Positions 27,169-37,146 of a stretch of 64,000 nucleotides of DNA are shown here, piece by piece. The stretch is from Rhodovastum atsumiense (GTDB lineage Bacteria; Pseudomonadota; Alphaproteobacteria; Acetobacterales; Acetobacteraceae), in assembly GCF_937425535.1 (NCBI RefSeq), contig NZ_OW485601.1:1886501-1950500 (forward strand), in the 5' to 3' direction. The position numbers were made by a program, and so were the translations under genes. The notes under the pieces were generated by a model. The model did no database searches, had not been told where the DNA came from, and saw only the letters and a list, made by a program, of their open reading frames with translations. Position 1 is the first letter of the stretch, and each line of letters opens with the position of its first letter.

Positions 27169-28320
27169 GCGCCCCGGCATCAGCCACGCCACCCCGCCCA
27201 GCGCCAGGATCGCCGCGGCATCCAGCAGGAAGGCTCCCCCGTAGCCGACCGCGTCGATCAGGGCGCCGATCGCCAGCGCCCCCACGCTGCACCCCAGGAA
27301 CAGCATGAAGGCGAAGGCCGCCACCCCGGTGGCGCGTGCCTGCGGCAGCATCTCGGTGGCGCGCGCCTGCAGCACGCTGTGGAACAGCATGGCCCCCATT
27401 CCCATGCCGATCTCGGCCGGAACCAGGGCGCTCCAATGCGACGTGAGCACGGCCGCACCCAAGGCGGCCGCCATCAGCCACGTCCCGGCCAGCATCATCC
27501 TCGCCTCGCCAAGCCGGGAGACCAGCAATTTTGCCATGCGGGTATAGGCAAGCGCCCCGAGCCCGGCGCAGGACAGCACCAGCCCGACCGCGGCATAGGA
27601 CAGCCCGAACCGCTCGTGCATGTAGGGTGCCAGGAACGGGAAGCAGCCCATCAGCAGCATGCCGTCGAAAAACGTCAGCCCCAGCAGCCGGCGGGAATAC
27701 GGCCGCCGCGCCAGCATCAGGTAGTTGGCCAGGGTCAGATCCGTCCCCGCATGGCGCCGGTCCGACCAGGTGCGCAGGCGCCGGCCCAGAGCCGCCGCCA
27801 CCACCAGGGCCCCGGCCCCGAGCAGCAGGAACACGCCCCGCCAGCCGACATACTCGCCGAACACGCCACCGAGCGGGCCGGCCAGCAGCTGTGCCAGCAC
27901 CATGCCGGTCAGGAACCGGCTCAGCGTCACCTGGCGCTCCGCGTAGGGGACGGAATCGCCGATGATGGCGAAGCTCACCGGGATCAGCGCGGCACTGGCC
28001 GCCCCGGCCCCGATCCGCAGCAGCGTCAGCGCCGGCAACGACCCGGCCAGCGCGCAGGCGGCGGTCGCCAGGGCATAGCAGACCAGCATCACCAGGATCA
28101 GCCGCAGCTTGCCGAAGCGGTCGCCGAGCGGCCCCAGCACCAGCTGGCACAGGCCATAGGGCAAGGTGAAAGCGGCCACCACGATCGAGACCGCCGGCAC
28201 CGTCGTGCCGAAATCGGTCGCGATCACGTGCAGCAACGGATCGATCACCCTTGCCCCGGCCGAGGACAGGAACCCCGCGGCGGCCAGCAGGGTCAGCGGC
28301 AGCGTGACAGGGCCGCTCAC
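27154..28320 (-). CDS. MFS transporter, drug-efflux type
   Basis: A 388-residue major facilitator protein with about 12 predicted helices. It shows the loop 2-3 motif [12 protein letters not shown] (the GxxxDRxGxR signature) and a GxxxGPxxGG-like stretch, [19 protein letters not shown], typical of DHA1-type antiporters. The GTG at 28320 overlaps the rlmN stop (GTGA), indicating translational coupling. The substrate is unknown. The frame continues upstream through rlmN as a shadow. Confidence 0.85.
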   Translation of the reverse strand: MSGPVTLPLTLLAAAGFLSSAGARVIDPLLHVIATDFGTTVPAVSIVVAAFTLPYGLCQLVLGPLGDRFGKLRLILVMLVCYALATAACALAGSLPALTLLRIGAGAASAALIPVSFAIIGDSVPYAERQVTLSRFLTGMVLAQLLAGPLGGVFGEYVGWRGVFLLLGAGALVVAAALGRRLRTWSDRRHAGTDLTLANYLMLARRPYSRRLLGLTFFDGMLLMGCFPFLAPYMHERFGLSYAAVGLVLSCAGLGALAYTRMAKLLVSRLGEARMMLAGTWLMAAALGAAVLTSHWSALVPAEIGMGMGAMLFHSVLQARATEMLPQARATGVAAFAFMLFLGCSVGALAIGALIDAVGYGGAFLLDAAAILALGGVAWLMPGRSAAA

Positions 28321-29525
28321 GCCGTCGCGGACGCCCGCTGCCGTCGGGACTCCGTGCGCAACTGGCCGCAGGCGGCGAGGATGTCGCGGCCGCGGGGGGT
28401 GCGCACCGGCGAGGAGAAGCCGGCGTCGTTGACGATGCGGGCGAAGCGTTCGATCGCCCGCGGCGTGCTGGTCTCGTAGGGGCTGCCGGGCCAGGGGTTG
28501 AACGGGATCAGGTTCACCTTGGCGGGGATGCCGGCGATCAGGCGGATCAGTTCGCGGGCATCGGCCTCGCTGTCGTTGATGCCCTTCAACATGACGTATT
28601 CGAAGGTGATGCGCCGGGCGTTGCTGGCCGCGGGGTAGCGGCGGCAGGCGGCGATCACCTCGCGGATCGGGTATTTGCGGTTCAGCGGCACGATCTCGTC
28701 GCGCAGCTCGTCGCGCACGGCGTGCAGCGAGACGGCGAGGCTGACGCCCAGCTCCGCGCCGCAGCGATCCATCATCGGCACCACGCCGGAGGTGGAGAGG
28801 GTGATGCGCCGGCGCGACAGCGCGATGCCCTCGTTGTCCATGACGATGGTCAGCGCCTGCGCAACGTTTTCGTAGTTGTACAGCGGCTCGCCCATGCCCA
28901 TCATGACGATGGTGGACAGCAGGCGCGGGGTCTCGCCCTTGGGGCTGGGCCATTCGCCGTAGGCGTCGCGGGCGGCCATGAACTGGCCGACGATCTCGGC
29001 CGGGCCGAGATTGCGCACCAGCGGCTGGGTGCCGGTGTGGCAGAACCGGCAGGACAGGGTGCAGCCGACCTGCGAGGAAATGCAGACGGCGCCGCGATCC
29101 TCCTGCCGGTCGGGGATGTAGACGGTTTCCGCTTCCTGTCCGTCACGGAAGCGGAACAGCCATTTGCGGGTCTCATCGGTGCTGGTCAGCACCGTGGCGG
29201 CCTCGGGGCGGCCGATGACGAAGTGCTCGGCCAGCTTCGCCTGGGTCGGCCGCGCGATCGAGGACATGCGGGCGAAATCGGTGACGCCCTGGTAGTAGAT
29301 CCAGTGCCAGACCTGCTTGGCGCGGAACGGCGCCTCGCCGATGGCTTCCAGCTCGGCGCGCAGTTCGGCGCGCGACAGCCCGACCAGGTCGCGCCGCCCG
29401 TCCGCGGTCAGGGCGGGCGGCGGGGCGAAGCGGGCGGTCTTGGCGAGGATGCGCTCGCGATCCGCCTCGGTGAGGTCGGGACTATGTTGGGCGGGGCTGG
29501 GCAGGCCGGGGCTGGGGATGTTCAC
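28317..29525 (-). CDS. rlmN: Dual-specificity 23S rRNA (A2503-C2) / tRNA (A37-C2) methyltransferase RlmN
   Basis: A 402-residue radical-SAM enzyme. The [4Fe-4S] motif C155-x3-C159-x2-C162 lies in [13 protein letters not shown]; other signatures are [27 protein letters not shown] and the C-terminal [12 protein letters not shown] with the Cys that forms the covalent intermediate. It modifies A2503 of 23S rRNA and A37 of some tRNAs. The GTG start overlaps the stop of the IalB-like gene, and the stop overlaps the MFS start. Confidence 0.97.
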   Translation of the reverse strand: MNIPSPGLPSPAQHSPDLTEADRERILAKTARFAPPPALTADGRRDLVGLSRAELRAELEAIGEAPFRAKQVWHWIYYQGVTDFARMSSIARPTQAKLAEHFVIGRPEAATVLTSTDETRKWLFRFRDGQEAETVYIPDRQEDRGAVCISSQVGCTLSCRFCHTGTQPLVRNLGPAEIVGQFMAARDAYGEWPSPKGETPRLLSTIVMMGMGEPLYNYENVAQALTIVMDNEGIALSRRRITLSTSGVVPMMDRCGAELGVSLAVSLHAVRDELRDEIVPLNRKYPIREVIAACRRYPAASNARRITFEYVMLKGINDSEADARELIRLIAGIPAKVNLIPFNPWPGSPYETSTPRAIERFARIVNDAGFSSPVRTPRGRDILAACGQLRTESRRQRASATA

Positions 29526-30091
29526 TTGGGTGGACAGGCCTTGCTGATGGCGTCGTAGGCTTTGCCGAAACCCTTCAGGCTGAACGTATCGACCACGGGT
29601 GCGTTCTTCGGCCCGGGGGAGCGCGCCGTGACCTGGCGGGCCTTTTCGAAGGTCGCCACCGCCTTGCCGCCCTCGCGGGCGAAGGCGCTGCGGCCGGCGG
29701 TGTAGAAATCGAGCGCGGTCTGGTCCGCCTGGACGGTCACCGCCGCCCGGGCAGGATAGGTGAAGCCGGCGCTGATCGCCACCGCGTCGCGGCCGACGGC
29801 GCGCTGCGTCACCGTCAGGATGACGTCGCCGCGGCCGGGCACGGCCGGGCTGGAGCGTTCGGCGCGCACGAAGGCGTAGCAGATGGTCTGCCCGCCTTCG
29901 GCGGTGGTGGCCGCCGTCCAGTCATCGAACTTGCCGATTGCTTTCGGCCCGCCCGGTTTGGCGGCGGCGGGAGCGGCCGTCGGCTTGGCTGCCGGCTTCT
30001 CGGCGGCAGCGCCCGGGGCGACGACGAGCGGGAAGAGAAGCAGCGGGGCGGCCACGACCGGGACCGCCGCCAGGATCTGGAGTGCGCGCAT
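29522..30091 (-). CDS. IalB-like (invasion-associated locus B) exported protein
   Basis: A 189-residue exported protein. A Sec signal peptide (LVVAPGAAA) is followed by an Ala/Pro/Lys-rich linker, then an IalB-type domain opening with FDDWTA and [11 protein letters not shown]. The name comes from Bartonella, but the family is found throughout non-pathogenic alphaproteobacteria, where its role is unknown. It overlaps rlmN by 4 bases and lies 48 bases downstream of the SpoU gene. Confidence 0.82.
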   Translation of the reverse strand: MRALQILAAVPVVAAPLLLFPLVVAPGAAAEKPAAKPTAAPAAAKPGGPKAIGKFDDWTAATTAEGGQTICYAFVRAERSSPAVPGRGDVILTVTQRAVGRDAVAISAGFTYPARAAVTVQADQTALDFYTAGRSAFAREGGKAVATFEKARQVTARSPGPKNAPVVDTFSLKGFGKAYDAISKACPPK

Positions 30092-30139
30092 AGGATCAAC
30101 AGATACGGTTCGCCGTGCACAGGAACAAGCGCCGCGCGC

Positions 30140-30763
30140 TCATGTCTCCTTTCCTGTGCGCTCGTGCAGCGTTTTTCCCGCAGGCGGCGCAGTGTCATGC
30201 GTCGCCTTCCAGTCCGGGATGTGCTGGCGGAACACCGGATCGCCATGGCCGCGCCGCGGCGGTGGAGGAGCCTCGGCGCCGCCGGCCATGACCGGGCGTT
30301 CGGCGAAGCGGCCGTGCTGCAGCAGCCGGTCGTACAGCACCAGTGCCCCCGCCACCGCCAGGTTCAGCGAAAACCGGGTCGGGATGCGCACGACATGGCG
30401 GCAGCGCGCCAGCAGGGCCGGCGACAGACTCGACCGCTCCGGCCCGAGCACATAGGCGGCGCTGAGCGGATGGCGGAAGCTCGGCAGGTCGACGGCGTCC
30501 TCGGTCAGTTCGATGCCCACCAGCTCGCAGCGGGCGGGCAGCACGATGTCGTCGGGGCTGGCGAAGCGCCACAGCGGCACGTGCGCCGGGGTGTCGGCGG
30601 TATCGGCCTGCCGCCCGGCGCGCGCGTCGAAGCCGGCGCCGATGGTGAAGCAGAAGGCGGCGCCGAAGGCATGGGCGGTGCGCAACAGGGCGCCGACATT
30701 GGCGGATTTCGACACGCCCTCGGCGCCGATGCCGAAATAGCCACGGGTTCTGGCGGGATGCAT
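30140..30763 (-). CDS. TrmH/SpoU-family RNA methyltransferase
   Basis: A 207-residue SPOUT-type methylase with all three family motifs: KSANVGALLRTAHAFGA (motif 1), YVLGPERSSLS (motif 2) and IPTRFSLNLAVAGALVLYDR (motif 3), which build the knotted SAM site. The C-terminal 40 residues are Pro/His-rich and non-conserved. The target is likely a tRNA or rRNA 2'-O-ribose; the exact position cannot be told. Its start lies only 23 bases from the divergent methyltransferase start. Confidence 0.9.
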   Translation of the reverse strand: MHPARTRGYFGIGAEGVSKSANVGALLRTAHAFGAAFCFTIGAGFDARAGRQADTADTPAHVPLWRFASPDDIVLPARCELVGIELTEDAVDLPSFRHPLSAAYVLGPERSSLSPALLARCRHVVRIPTRFSLNLAVAGALVLYDRLLQHGRFAERPVMAGGAEAPPPPRRGHGDPVFRQHIPDWKATHDTAPPAGKTLHERTGKET

Positions 30764-30786
30764 GCGGGTGCTCTATGCCGCCGGCC

Positions 30787-32031
30787 ATGACCGATGCAAC
30801 CGATGACCGGCTGGCCGCCCAGTACGAGGCCTACCCCTACCCGCAGCGCGACCCGCGGGAGGAAGCGAAGCGGCTGATCGTGGGCAGTCCGAGCCATTTG
30901 CGCGAGGTCGACTGGTGGGTGTTCGGCGCCCGCCGCCCACGGTCCCGCCCGCTGCGCGCGCTGGTCGCCGGTGGCGGCACCGGAGATGCGACCATCATGC
31001 TGGCCACGCAGATGGCGCGGCTCGGCCAGCCGGGAACGGTCACCTATCTCGACCGCTCCACCGCCGCGCTGCGCGTCGCGCAGGAGCGGGCGGCGGCGCG
31101 CCGGCTGGACAACATCGTCTGGGAGCAGCGCTCGCTGCTCGACCTGCCGGGATCGGGGCTCGGGCCGTTCGACTACATCGATTGCTGCGGCGTGCTGCAT
31201 CACCTGCCGGACCCGGCCGAGGGCCTGGCGGCGCTGCTGTCCGTGCTGGCGCCGGGGGGCGGACTCGGGCTGATGGTCTATGCGCCGCACGGGCGCACCG
31301 GCGTCTACATGGTGCAGGACGCGCTGCGGTTGCTGGCGCCGCCCGACCAGACGCCGGCGGCACGGCTGGATGTCGCGAAGCGGGTGATGCGGCATTTGCC
31401 GGAAAGCAACTGGCTGCGCTTCAACCGTTCCTTTGCCGACCACATCACCGGCGGCGATGCCGGGCTCTATGACCTGCTGCTCAATCCGCGCGACCGCGCC
31501 TTCGACGTCCCGGCCCTGCATGCCCTGCTGACCGGCGCCGGACTGGCGGTGACCGCGTTGATGGAGCCGATGCGCTACGACCCGGCCACCTATCTGCCCG
31601 ATCCCCGGCTGCGCGGCCTGATCGGCGAGCTCGACCCGGTCGCGCGGGCGGCGCTCGCGGAATCGCTGACCGGCAACATGAGCACCCACGTGGCCTATTG
31701 CGTCCGGGCCGCCGAGCAGGTGGCCCCCGCCGATGCGATGGATCCCGCCGCCGTGCCGGTGGCGCGCGAGATGCCGGCCGAGGAACTCGCGCGCGCGCTG
31801 CGGCCGGACGGCACGCTGTCCTTCCTGTTCGACGGGCTGCGGGTCCCGGTGGCGCTGCCGCCGCTCACCGGCGCGATCCTGCGCCTGATCGACGGCCGGC
31901 GCAGCGTCGGCGACATCGCCGCGGCACTGGCCGGGCGCGGCACCGACCAGGCGGCGTTCATGCGGGCCTGGCGGGAGGTCTGGACCAAGCTGGTCGGGCT
32001 GAACCGGATCCTGCTCGCCCCACCGGCCTGA
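30787..32031 (+). CDS. SAM-dependent methyltransferase with an added C-terminal domain
   Basis: A 414-residue protein. The first ~260 residues are a class I methyltransferase: motif I LVAGGGTGDATIMLA, an acidic loop YLDRS, and motif IV DYIDCCGVLHHLPDP. The last ~90 residues (from about SFLFDGLRVPVALPPLTG) look like a small winged-helix or PqqD-like domain with LRLIDGRRSVGDIAAALAG. The N-terminal AAQYEAYPYPQRDPREEAKR resembles tail pieces seen in TPR-linked methyltransferases. ATGs at 30775 and 30787 are both possible with no clear ribosome binding site. The substrate is unknown. Confidence 0.78.
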   Translation: MTDATDDRLAAQYEAYPYPQRDPREEAKRLIVGSPSHLREVDWWVFGARRPRSRPLRALVAGGGTGDATIMLATQMARLGQPGTVTYLDRSTAALRVAQERAAARRLDNIVWEQRSLLDLPGSGLGPFDYIDCCGVLHHLPDPAEGLAALLSVLAPGGGLGLMVYAPHGRTGVYMVQDALRLLAPPDQTPAARLDVAKRVMRHLPESNWLRFNRSFADHITGGDAGLYDLLLNPRDRAFDVPALHALLTGAGLAVTALMEPMRYDPATYLPDPRLRGLIGELDPVARAALAESLTGNMSTHVAYCVRAAEQVAPADAMDPAAVPVAREMPAEELARALRPDGTLSFLFDGLRVPVALPPLTGAILRLIDGRRSVGDIAAALAGRGTDQAAFMRAWREVWTKLVGLNRILLAPPA

Positions 32032-32047
32032 GGACACCGAGTCCCCA

Positions 32048-32554
32048 ATGCAACCGGCAATCGTGATCTTCGGCGCGGCGGTGCGTCCCGGCGGGCGGCC
32101 GAGTCGGGCGCTGCTGCGCCGCGTGGCGGCGGCGGTGGCATTCGGCCGCGCCCATCCGCGGGCGCTGTACGTGCCGACCGGGGGGCTGGGCCGGCACCCG
32201 CCGGCTGAAGCCGACGTGATGGCCGGGCTGCTGCGGGACGCAGGGGTGGAGCCGGCACGGATCCTGGCCGAGCGCACCGGGACGGACACGCTCTCCTCGG
32301 TGCGCGCGGTACGGCGGCTGCTGCGGGACCATGGCCATGCCGGCCCGGTCTTCGCGGCGACCAGCGCCTACCACCTGCCCCGCTGCGTGCTGCTGCTGCG
32401 GCTGGCAGGGCTGCCGGCGCATGGCTGCCCGCCGCCGCCCTGGCCGGCCGCCACCCGCTTTCGCACACGCTGGTACTGGCGATTGCGGGAACTGCCCGCG
32501 CTGCCATGGGATGCGGCGCTGGTGCTGTGGCTGCGGGCTTCGCGGCGGCTATAG
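32048..32554 (+). CDS. YdcF-like protein (DUF218)
   Basis: A 168-residue DUF218 protein: AIVIFGAAVRPGGRPSRALLRRV at the start, YVPTGGLGRHPPAEADVM with the Glu-Ala, ERTGTDTLSSVRAVRRLL and the ATSAYHLPRCVLLL segment. YdcF-type proteins bind SAM in E. coli and are related to envelope-polysaccharide proteins such as SanA; the biological role is unclear. It starts 16 bases after the methyltransferase stop, so the two are likely one transcript, and a terminator follows. Confidence 0.85.
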   Translation: MQPAIVIFGAAVRPGGRPSRALLRRVAAAVAFGRAHPRALYVPTGGLGRHPPAEADVMAGLLRDAGVEPARILAERTGTDTLSSVRAVRRLLRDHGHAGPVFAATSAYHLPRCVLLLRLAGLPAHGCPPPPWPAATRFRTRWYWRLRELPALPWDAALVLWLRASRRL

Positions 32555-32561
32555 GCGCGAT

Positions 32562-32587
32562 TGGCTGCCGCCGTCTGGCGGCAGCCA
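32562..32587 (+). terminator. Terminator hairpin between YdcF-like and FYDLN genes
   Basis: An 11-base perfect stem TGGCTGCCGCC with its complement and a 4-base loop GTCT, 7 bases after the ydcF-like stop and between convergent genes. Confidence 0.75.
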
Positions 32588-32615
32588 GGGACAGGATCGG
32601 AAAAGAAAGAGCGGC

Positions 32616-32957
32616 TCAGCGCTCTTCTTCGCCGCCCTCGGGCTCGATTTCGACGTCGACCACGCTTTCGTCGCCGCCTTCGAGGTCGGAGGTGTCTTCC
32701 AGCACATCCTCCTCGACCTCTTCCTCGACCCCCTCGACCGTGTCGACATCGGCGTCCTCGAGGCCGGGAACGGGGAGGACCTTGGGACGGCGCTTTTCTT
32801 CCAGCGCCACGTTGCCGCCGGTGCGGCGCAGACGGGGCTGTTCGGCCGGCTGCTCGGTGGCGCATTTCGGACAGACCGCCGGCTGCCTGTTGAGGTCATA
32901 GAAGCGGGCGCTGCAGGCCACGCAGACGCGCTTGTTGCCGAGTTCGGGCTTCGCCAT
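32616..32957 (-). CDS. FYDLN acid family protein (TIGR02300)
   Basis: A 113-residue protein. The N-terminal half has the signature [22 protein letters not shown]-like region with a four-Cys zinc-ribbon pattern (CVAC and CPKC), and the C-terminal half is extremely acidic (runs of Glu and Asp). The family is conserved across alphaproteobacteria, where it commonly neighbours aroA, and has no known function; nucleic-acid or ribosome association is a guess from the zinc ribbon. The start at 32957 (MAKPELG) is preferred over an upstream ATG. Confidence 0.88.
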   Translation of the reverse strand: MAKPELGNKRVCVACSARFYDLNRQPAVCPKCATEQPAEQPRLRRTGGNVALEEKRRPKVLPVPGLEDADVDTVEGVEEEVEEDVLEDTSDLEGGDESVVDVEIEPEGGEEER

Positions 32958-33055
32958 ATGAGGTACGCCTTGCCTCTCTTCGCCGGAGGGCGCGCCCCAT
33001 GCCACCGTCGCGCGCGCCTGTCAAACGCACTCTCTCCATGCTAAGCGCGCCGGCC

Positions 33056-34417
33056 ATGCACAATGTCGCTCTCCGCCCGCTCGTTGCGCGCCGCCCCGCC
33101 GCCCCGCTCGCCGGCACCCTCCGCGTTCCCGGCGACAAATCGATCAGCCATCGCGCCCTTATGTTCGGCGCGCTCGCGGTGGGCGAGACCCGCATCAGCG
33201 GCCTGCTGGAAGGCGAGGACGTGCTGCGCACCGCCGCCGCCATGCGCATGCTCGGCGCCGAGGTGACCCAGGACGGGCCCGGCGCCTGGCGGGTCGCCGG
33301 GCGTGGCGTCGGCGGCCTTGCCGAGCCGGCGGACGTGCTGGACATGGGCAACTCCGGCACCGCGGCGCGGCTGCTGGCCGGCATCCTGGCCAGTCACCCG
33401 TTCTTCTCGGTCATGACCGGCGATGCCAGCCTGCGCCGCCGGCCGATGCGGCGCGTCACCGAGCCGCTGGCCGCCTGCGGCGCCCGCTTCACCGGGCGCA
33501 GCGGCGGACGGCTGCCGCTGGCGATCGAGGGCGCGGCCGATCCGCTGCCGATCGAGTACCGCGTGCCGGTGCCCTCGGCGCAGGTGAAGTCGGCGCTGCT
33601 GCTGGCCGGGCTGAACGCGCCCGGCATCACCCGGATCGAGGAACCCGAGGCCACCCGCGACCACAGCGAGAACATGCTGCGCCATTTCGGCGCCGAAATC
33701 GTCGTGGAGACGCGCGGCGCCGGCCGGGTGATCGCCCTGGTCGGCCAGCCGGAGCTGCATGCCGCCGACGTGGCGGTGCCGGGCGACCCTTCCTCGGCCG
33801 CCTTCCCGCTGGTGGCGGCGCTGCTGGTGCCGGGCTCCTCGGTGCGCATCACCGGGGTGGGGCTCAATCCGCTGCGCTGCGGCCTGTTCACGACGCTGCG
33901 CGAGATGGGCGCGGACCTGCGGGTGGAGAACGAGCGGGTGGAAGGCGGCGAGCCGGTCGGCGACATCGTCGCCAACCACGCCCCGCTGCGCGGCGTCGAG
34001 GTGCCGCCCGAGCGCGCCCCGAGCATGATCGACGAATTCCCGGTGCTGGCCGTCGCCGCCGCCTTCGCCGAGGGCCTCACCCATATGCGCGGGCTGCAGG
34101 AACTGCGGGTGAAGGAAAGCGATCGCCTGTCCGCGACCGCCGCCCTGCTCACCGCCAACGGCGTGCGGGTGGAGATCCTGGGCGACGACCTGATCGTCCA
34201 TGGCGGCCGCCCCCCCGCCGGGGGCGCCACCGTGGCGACCCATATGGACCATCGCCTGGCAATGAGTGCATTAGTATTCGGCCTGGCCGCCGAGGCACCG
34301 GTCGCGGTGGACGATTCCGCCTTCATCGACACCAGCTTCCCGGGCTTCGTCGACCTGATGAACGGCCTCATCGCCGGCCCGGCGCCGATCGCCGCGCCTG
34401 AGGGGAACGCAGTATGA
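33056..34417 (+). CDS. aroA: 3-phosphoshikimate 1-carboxyvinyltransferase (EPSP synthase), CP4-like class
   Basis: A 453-residue enzyme of the shikimate pathway. Signatures are [16 protein letters not shown] at 26-41, [39 protein letters not shown], and [21 protein letters not shown] with the catalytic Asp. The overall sequence follows the class II Agrobacterium CP4 type rather than the E. coli type. In CP4 the residue corresponding to G101 is the alanine that confers glyphosate tolerance; here it is Gly. The ATG at 33056 is a choice; 33038 is possible. cmk overlaps by 4 bases. Confidence 0.96.
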   Translation: MHNVALRPLVARRPAAPLAGTLRVPGDKSISHRALMFGALAVGETRISGLLEGEDVLRTAAAMRMLGAEVTQDGPGAWRVAGRGVGGLAEPADVLDMGNSGTAARLLAGILASHPFFSVMTGDASLRRRPMRRVTEPLAACGARFTGRSGGRLPLAIEGAADPLPIEYRVPVPSAQVKSALLLAGLNAPGITRIEEPEATRDHSENMLRHFGAEIVVETRGAGRVIALVGQPELHAADVAVPGDPSSAAFPLVAALLVPGSSVRITGVGLNPLRCGLFTTLREMGADLRVENERVEGGEPVGDIVANHAPLRGVEVPPERAPSMIDEFPVLAVAAAFAEGLTHMRGLQELRVKESDRLSATAALLTANGVRVEILGDDLIVHGGRPPAGGATVATHMDHRLAMSALVFGLAAEAPVAVDDSAFIDTSFPGFVDLMNGLIAGPAPIAAPEGNAV

Positions 34418-35103
34418 ACGGGAACCAAGCGGCCCCGAACAGGGGGGCGGAGGCTGAAGGTCCGGTCCGGCCCCTGATCATCGCCATCGACGGCCCCGCC
34501 GCCGCCGGCAAGGGCACGCTGGCCCGTCGCCTCGCGACGCATCTTGGCCTGCCTTACCTCGACACCGGCCTGCTGTATCGCGCGGTCGGGCGCCGGGTGC
34601 TGGATGCCGGCGCCGACCCGAACGACCCCGCCATCGCCGCCGCCGCCGCGCGGGCGCTGGTGCCCGGCGACCTGACGCGCGACGACCTGCGCGGCCCGCC
34701 GGCCGATGCCGCGGCGAGCGCGGTGGCGACGATCCCCAGCGTGCGGGCTGCCCTGCTGGAATTCCAGCGTGGCTTCGGCCGTGCCCGCGGCGCGGTGCTG
34801 GACGGTCGCGACATCGGCACCGTGGTGTTCCCCGACGCCACCGCCAAGCTGTTCGTCACCGCGAGCCCCGAAGCCCGGGGCCGGCGCCGCTGGCTGGAAC
34901 TGCAGCAGCGCGGGGTGGCGGCGGAACTGGCCGTGGTGACCGCGGAGGTGCGCGCCCGCGATGCCGCCGATGCCGCCCGTGCCACCGCGCCGATGAAGCC
35001 GGCCGCGGACGCGATGCTGCTGGACACCACCGACCTCGACCCGGACGGGGCCTTCGCGGCAGCGTTGCAACTGCTGCGCCCCCTTCTCGCCCCCGGAAAC
35101 TGA
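34414..35103 (+). CDS. cmk: Cytidylate kinase
   Basis: A 229-residue (d)CMP kinase. The P-loop [15 protein letters not shown] follows a 20-residue N-terminal extension; [13 protein letters not shown] and the CMP-binding [15 protein letters not shown] are intact. It supplies CDP and dCDP in pyrimidine metabolism. It overlaps aroA by 4 bases and precedes rpsA, a very common order. Confidence 0.95.
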   Translation: MNGNQAAPNRGAEAEGPVRPLIIAIDGPAAAGKGTLARRLATHLGLPYLDTGLLYRAVGRRVLDAGADPNDPAIAAAAARALVPGDLTRDDLRGPPADAAASAVATIPSVRAALLEFQRGFGRARGAVLDGRDIGTVVFPDATAKLFVTASPEARGRRRWLELQQRGVAAELAVVTAEVRARDAADAARATAPMKPAADAMLLDTTDLDPDGAFAAALQLLRPLLAPGN

Positions 35104-35268
35104 GGCAGCGTCCACGGCCGGGTCGGCATGCGCCGGGTGGCGTCCTCGTCATCCCGGTTTCGCTTGACTCCGGATGGACGCGGATTATCTGTCAGCCTTA
35201 CGTGCGGCGAACCTGTCGCGCTGCCGGGTGACCTGTCTTCTCCCGGCTTCATCAGCAACCCGGCCCGT

Positions 35269-35329
35269 CCCCGAAACAAGACCGGGGCGGGCAAGTCGTG
35301 CTTTCCCAGGTCCCGGTCTTGTTTCGGGG
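35269..35329 (+). repeat. Perfect 18-base inverted repeat upstream of rpsA
   Basis: Arms at 35269-35286 (CCCCGAAACAAGACCGGG) and 35312-35329 (its exact complement) are separated by 25 bases. The structure ends 65 bases before the rpsA start and 165 bases after cmk. It could fold in the rpsA leader RNA or end the cmk transcript. S1 is known to control its own translation in other bacteria, so a leader role is plausible but unproven. Confidence 0.7.
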
Positions 35330-35394
35330 CTGGCCGGGAGGGGCGCACTCACCCAGGGCGGCCCGTGTCGCCCAGCAAGGATATATCCAACCTC

Positions 35395-37131
35395 ATGGCA
35401 TCCAGCGCCGTCGCCACCGCCTCCCGCTCCACCCAAGAGCCCGACGTCGAAGACTTTGCCGCCCTGCTCGACGAGACACTCGGCCGCGACAGCGGCTTTG
35501 ACGGGTCCGTCGTCACCGGCCGGGTCGTCCGCCTCACCGACGAGTTCGCCATCGTCGACGTTGGTCTCAAGAGCGAGGGCCGCGTGGCGCTGAAGGAGTT
35601 CGGACCTCCCGGCACCAAGCCCGACGTGAAGCCCGGTGACGTCATCGAGCTGTACGTCGAACGCTACGAAGACCGCGACGGCTCCATCGTGCTCTCGCGC
35701 GAGAAGGCGCGGCGCGAGGAGGCGTGGACCAATCTCGAGAAGGCGTTCGAGGGCGGCCAGCGCGTCAACGGCACCATCTATGGTCGCGTCAAGGGTGGCT
35801 TCACCGTCGATCTCGGCGGCGCGGTCGCGTTCCTGCCGGGCAGCCAGGTCGACATCCGCCCGGTGCGCGACGTCGGCCCGCTGATGGGCACGCCGCAGCC
35901 CTTCCAGATCCTGAAGATGGACCGCGCCCGCGGCAACATCGTGGTTTCCCGCCGCGCCGTGCTGGAAGAGACCCGCGCCGAGCAGCGCAGTGAGCTGATC
36001 CAGGGCCTGCGTGAAGGCCAGATCCTCGATGGCGTGGTGAAGAACATCACCGACTACGGCGCCTTCGTCGACCTGGGCGGCGTGGACGGCCTGCTGCACG
36101 TCACCGACATCGCCTGGCGCCGCATCAACCACCCGTCCGAAGCGCTGCAGATCGGCCAGCAGGTGAAGGTGCAGGTGATCCGGTTCAACCCGGAGACCCA
36201 GCGCATCAGCCTCGGCATGAAGCAGCTCGAGGCCGATCCGTGGGAGGGTGTGGCCGCGAAGTACCCGCCGGGGGCCAAGTACACCGGCCGCGTGACCAAC
36301 ATCACCGACTACGGCGCCTTCGTGGAGCTGGAGCCGGGCGTCGAGGGCCTGGTCCACGTCTCCGAAATGAGCTGGACCAAGAAGAACGTCCATCCGGGCA
36401 AGATCGTCGCCACCTCCCAGGAGGTCGAGGTGATGGTGCTCGACGTGGATTCGGGCAAGCGCCGCATCTCGCTGGGCCTGAAGCAGGTGCAGCGCAACCC
36501 GTGGGAGCAGTTCGTCGACGAACACCCGATCGGGTCGGTGGTCGAAGGCGAGATCCGCAACATCACCGAGTTCGGCCTGTTCGTCGGCCTCACCGCCGAC
36601 ATCGACGGCATGGTCCACATGTCCGACCTGTCCTGGGACGAGGCGGGCGAGGCGGCCATGGCGAAGTTCGAGAAGGGCCAGATCGTCAAGGCGAAGGTGC
36701 TGGACGTCGATGTCGAGAAGGAGCGCATCTCCCTCGGCATCAAGCAGCTCGCCGATGACCCGGCCGCGACCGTTCTGGACCGCGTCCACAAGGGTACCAT
36801 CGTGACCTGCGTGGTCACCGCGGTGCAGTCGAACGGCATCGAGGTGAAGGTCGACGAGGTGCTGACCGGCTTCATCCGGCGCGCCGAGCTGGCCCGCGAC
36901 AAGTCCGAGCAGCGGCCCGACCGCTTCGCGATCGGCGAGAAGGTCGACGCCAAGGTGGTGTCGGTCGATCGCGCCGGCCGCAAGCTCCAGCTCACCATCA
37001 AGGGCAAGGAGCAGGACGAGGACAAGCAGGCGATGGCCGAGTACGGCAGCTCGGATTCGGGCGCTTCGCTGGGCGACATCCTGGGTGCGGCGATCCGTCG
37101 GCGCAACATGCAGGCCCAGTCGGAGAACTGA
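35395..37131 (+). CDS. rpsA: 30S ribosomal protein S1
   Basis: A 578-residue protein with six S1 (OB-fold) repeats after a ~40-residue N-terminal segment. The strongest repeats carry the ITDYGAFVDLGGVDGLLHVTD type motif (two copies about 86 codons apart) and a diverged ITEFGLFVGLTADIDGMVHM. S1 binds mRNA and helps the 30S subunit start translation. The start at 35395 (MASSAVATA) is chosen by protein architecture; AAGGA lies 13 bases upstream. An intrinsic terminator sits 45 bases after its stop, inside sppA. Confidence 0.97.
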   Translation: MASSAVATASRSTQEPDVEDFAALLDETLGRDSGFDGSVVTGRVVRLTDEFAIVDVGLKSEGRVALKEFGPPGTKPDVKPGDVIELYVERYEDRDGSIVLSREKARREEAWTNLEKAFEGGQRVNGTIYGRVKGGFTVDLGGAVAFLPGSQVDIRPVRDVGPLMGTPQPFQILKMDRARGNIVVSRRAVLEETRAEQRSELIQGLREGQILDGVVKNITDYGAFVDLGGVDGLLHVTDIAWRRINHPSEALQIGQQVKVQVIRFNPETQRISLGMKQLEADPWEGVAAKYPPGAKYTGRVTNITDYGAFVELEPGVEGLVHVSEMSWTKKNVHPGKIVATSQEVEVMVLDVDSGKRRISLGLKQVQRNPWEQFVDEHPIGSVVEGEIRNITEFGLFVGLTADIDGMVHMSDLSWDEAGEAAMAKFEKGQIVKAKVLDVDVEKERISLGIKQLADDPAATVLDRVHKGTIVTCVVTAVQSNGIEVKVDEVLTGFIRRAELARDKSEQRPDRFAIGEKVDAKVVSVDRAGRKLQLTIKGKEQDEDKQAMAEYGSSDSGASLGDILGAAIRRRNMQAQSEN

Positions 37132-37146
37132 TCCGGCCAGATCTGC

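Noticed and set aside
29522-30091. IalB-like protein as evidence of pathogenicity
   Set aside because: The family is common in non-pathogenic alphaproteobacteria; no other virulence genes are present in the window.
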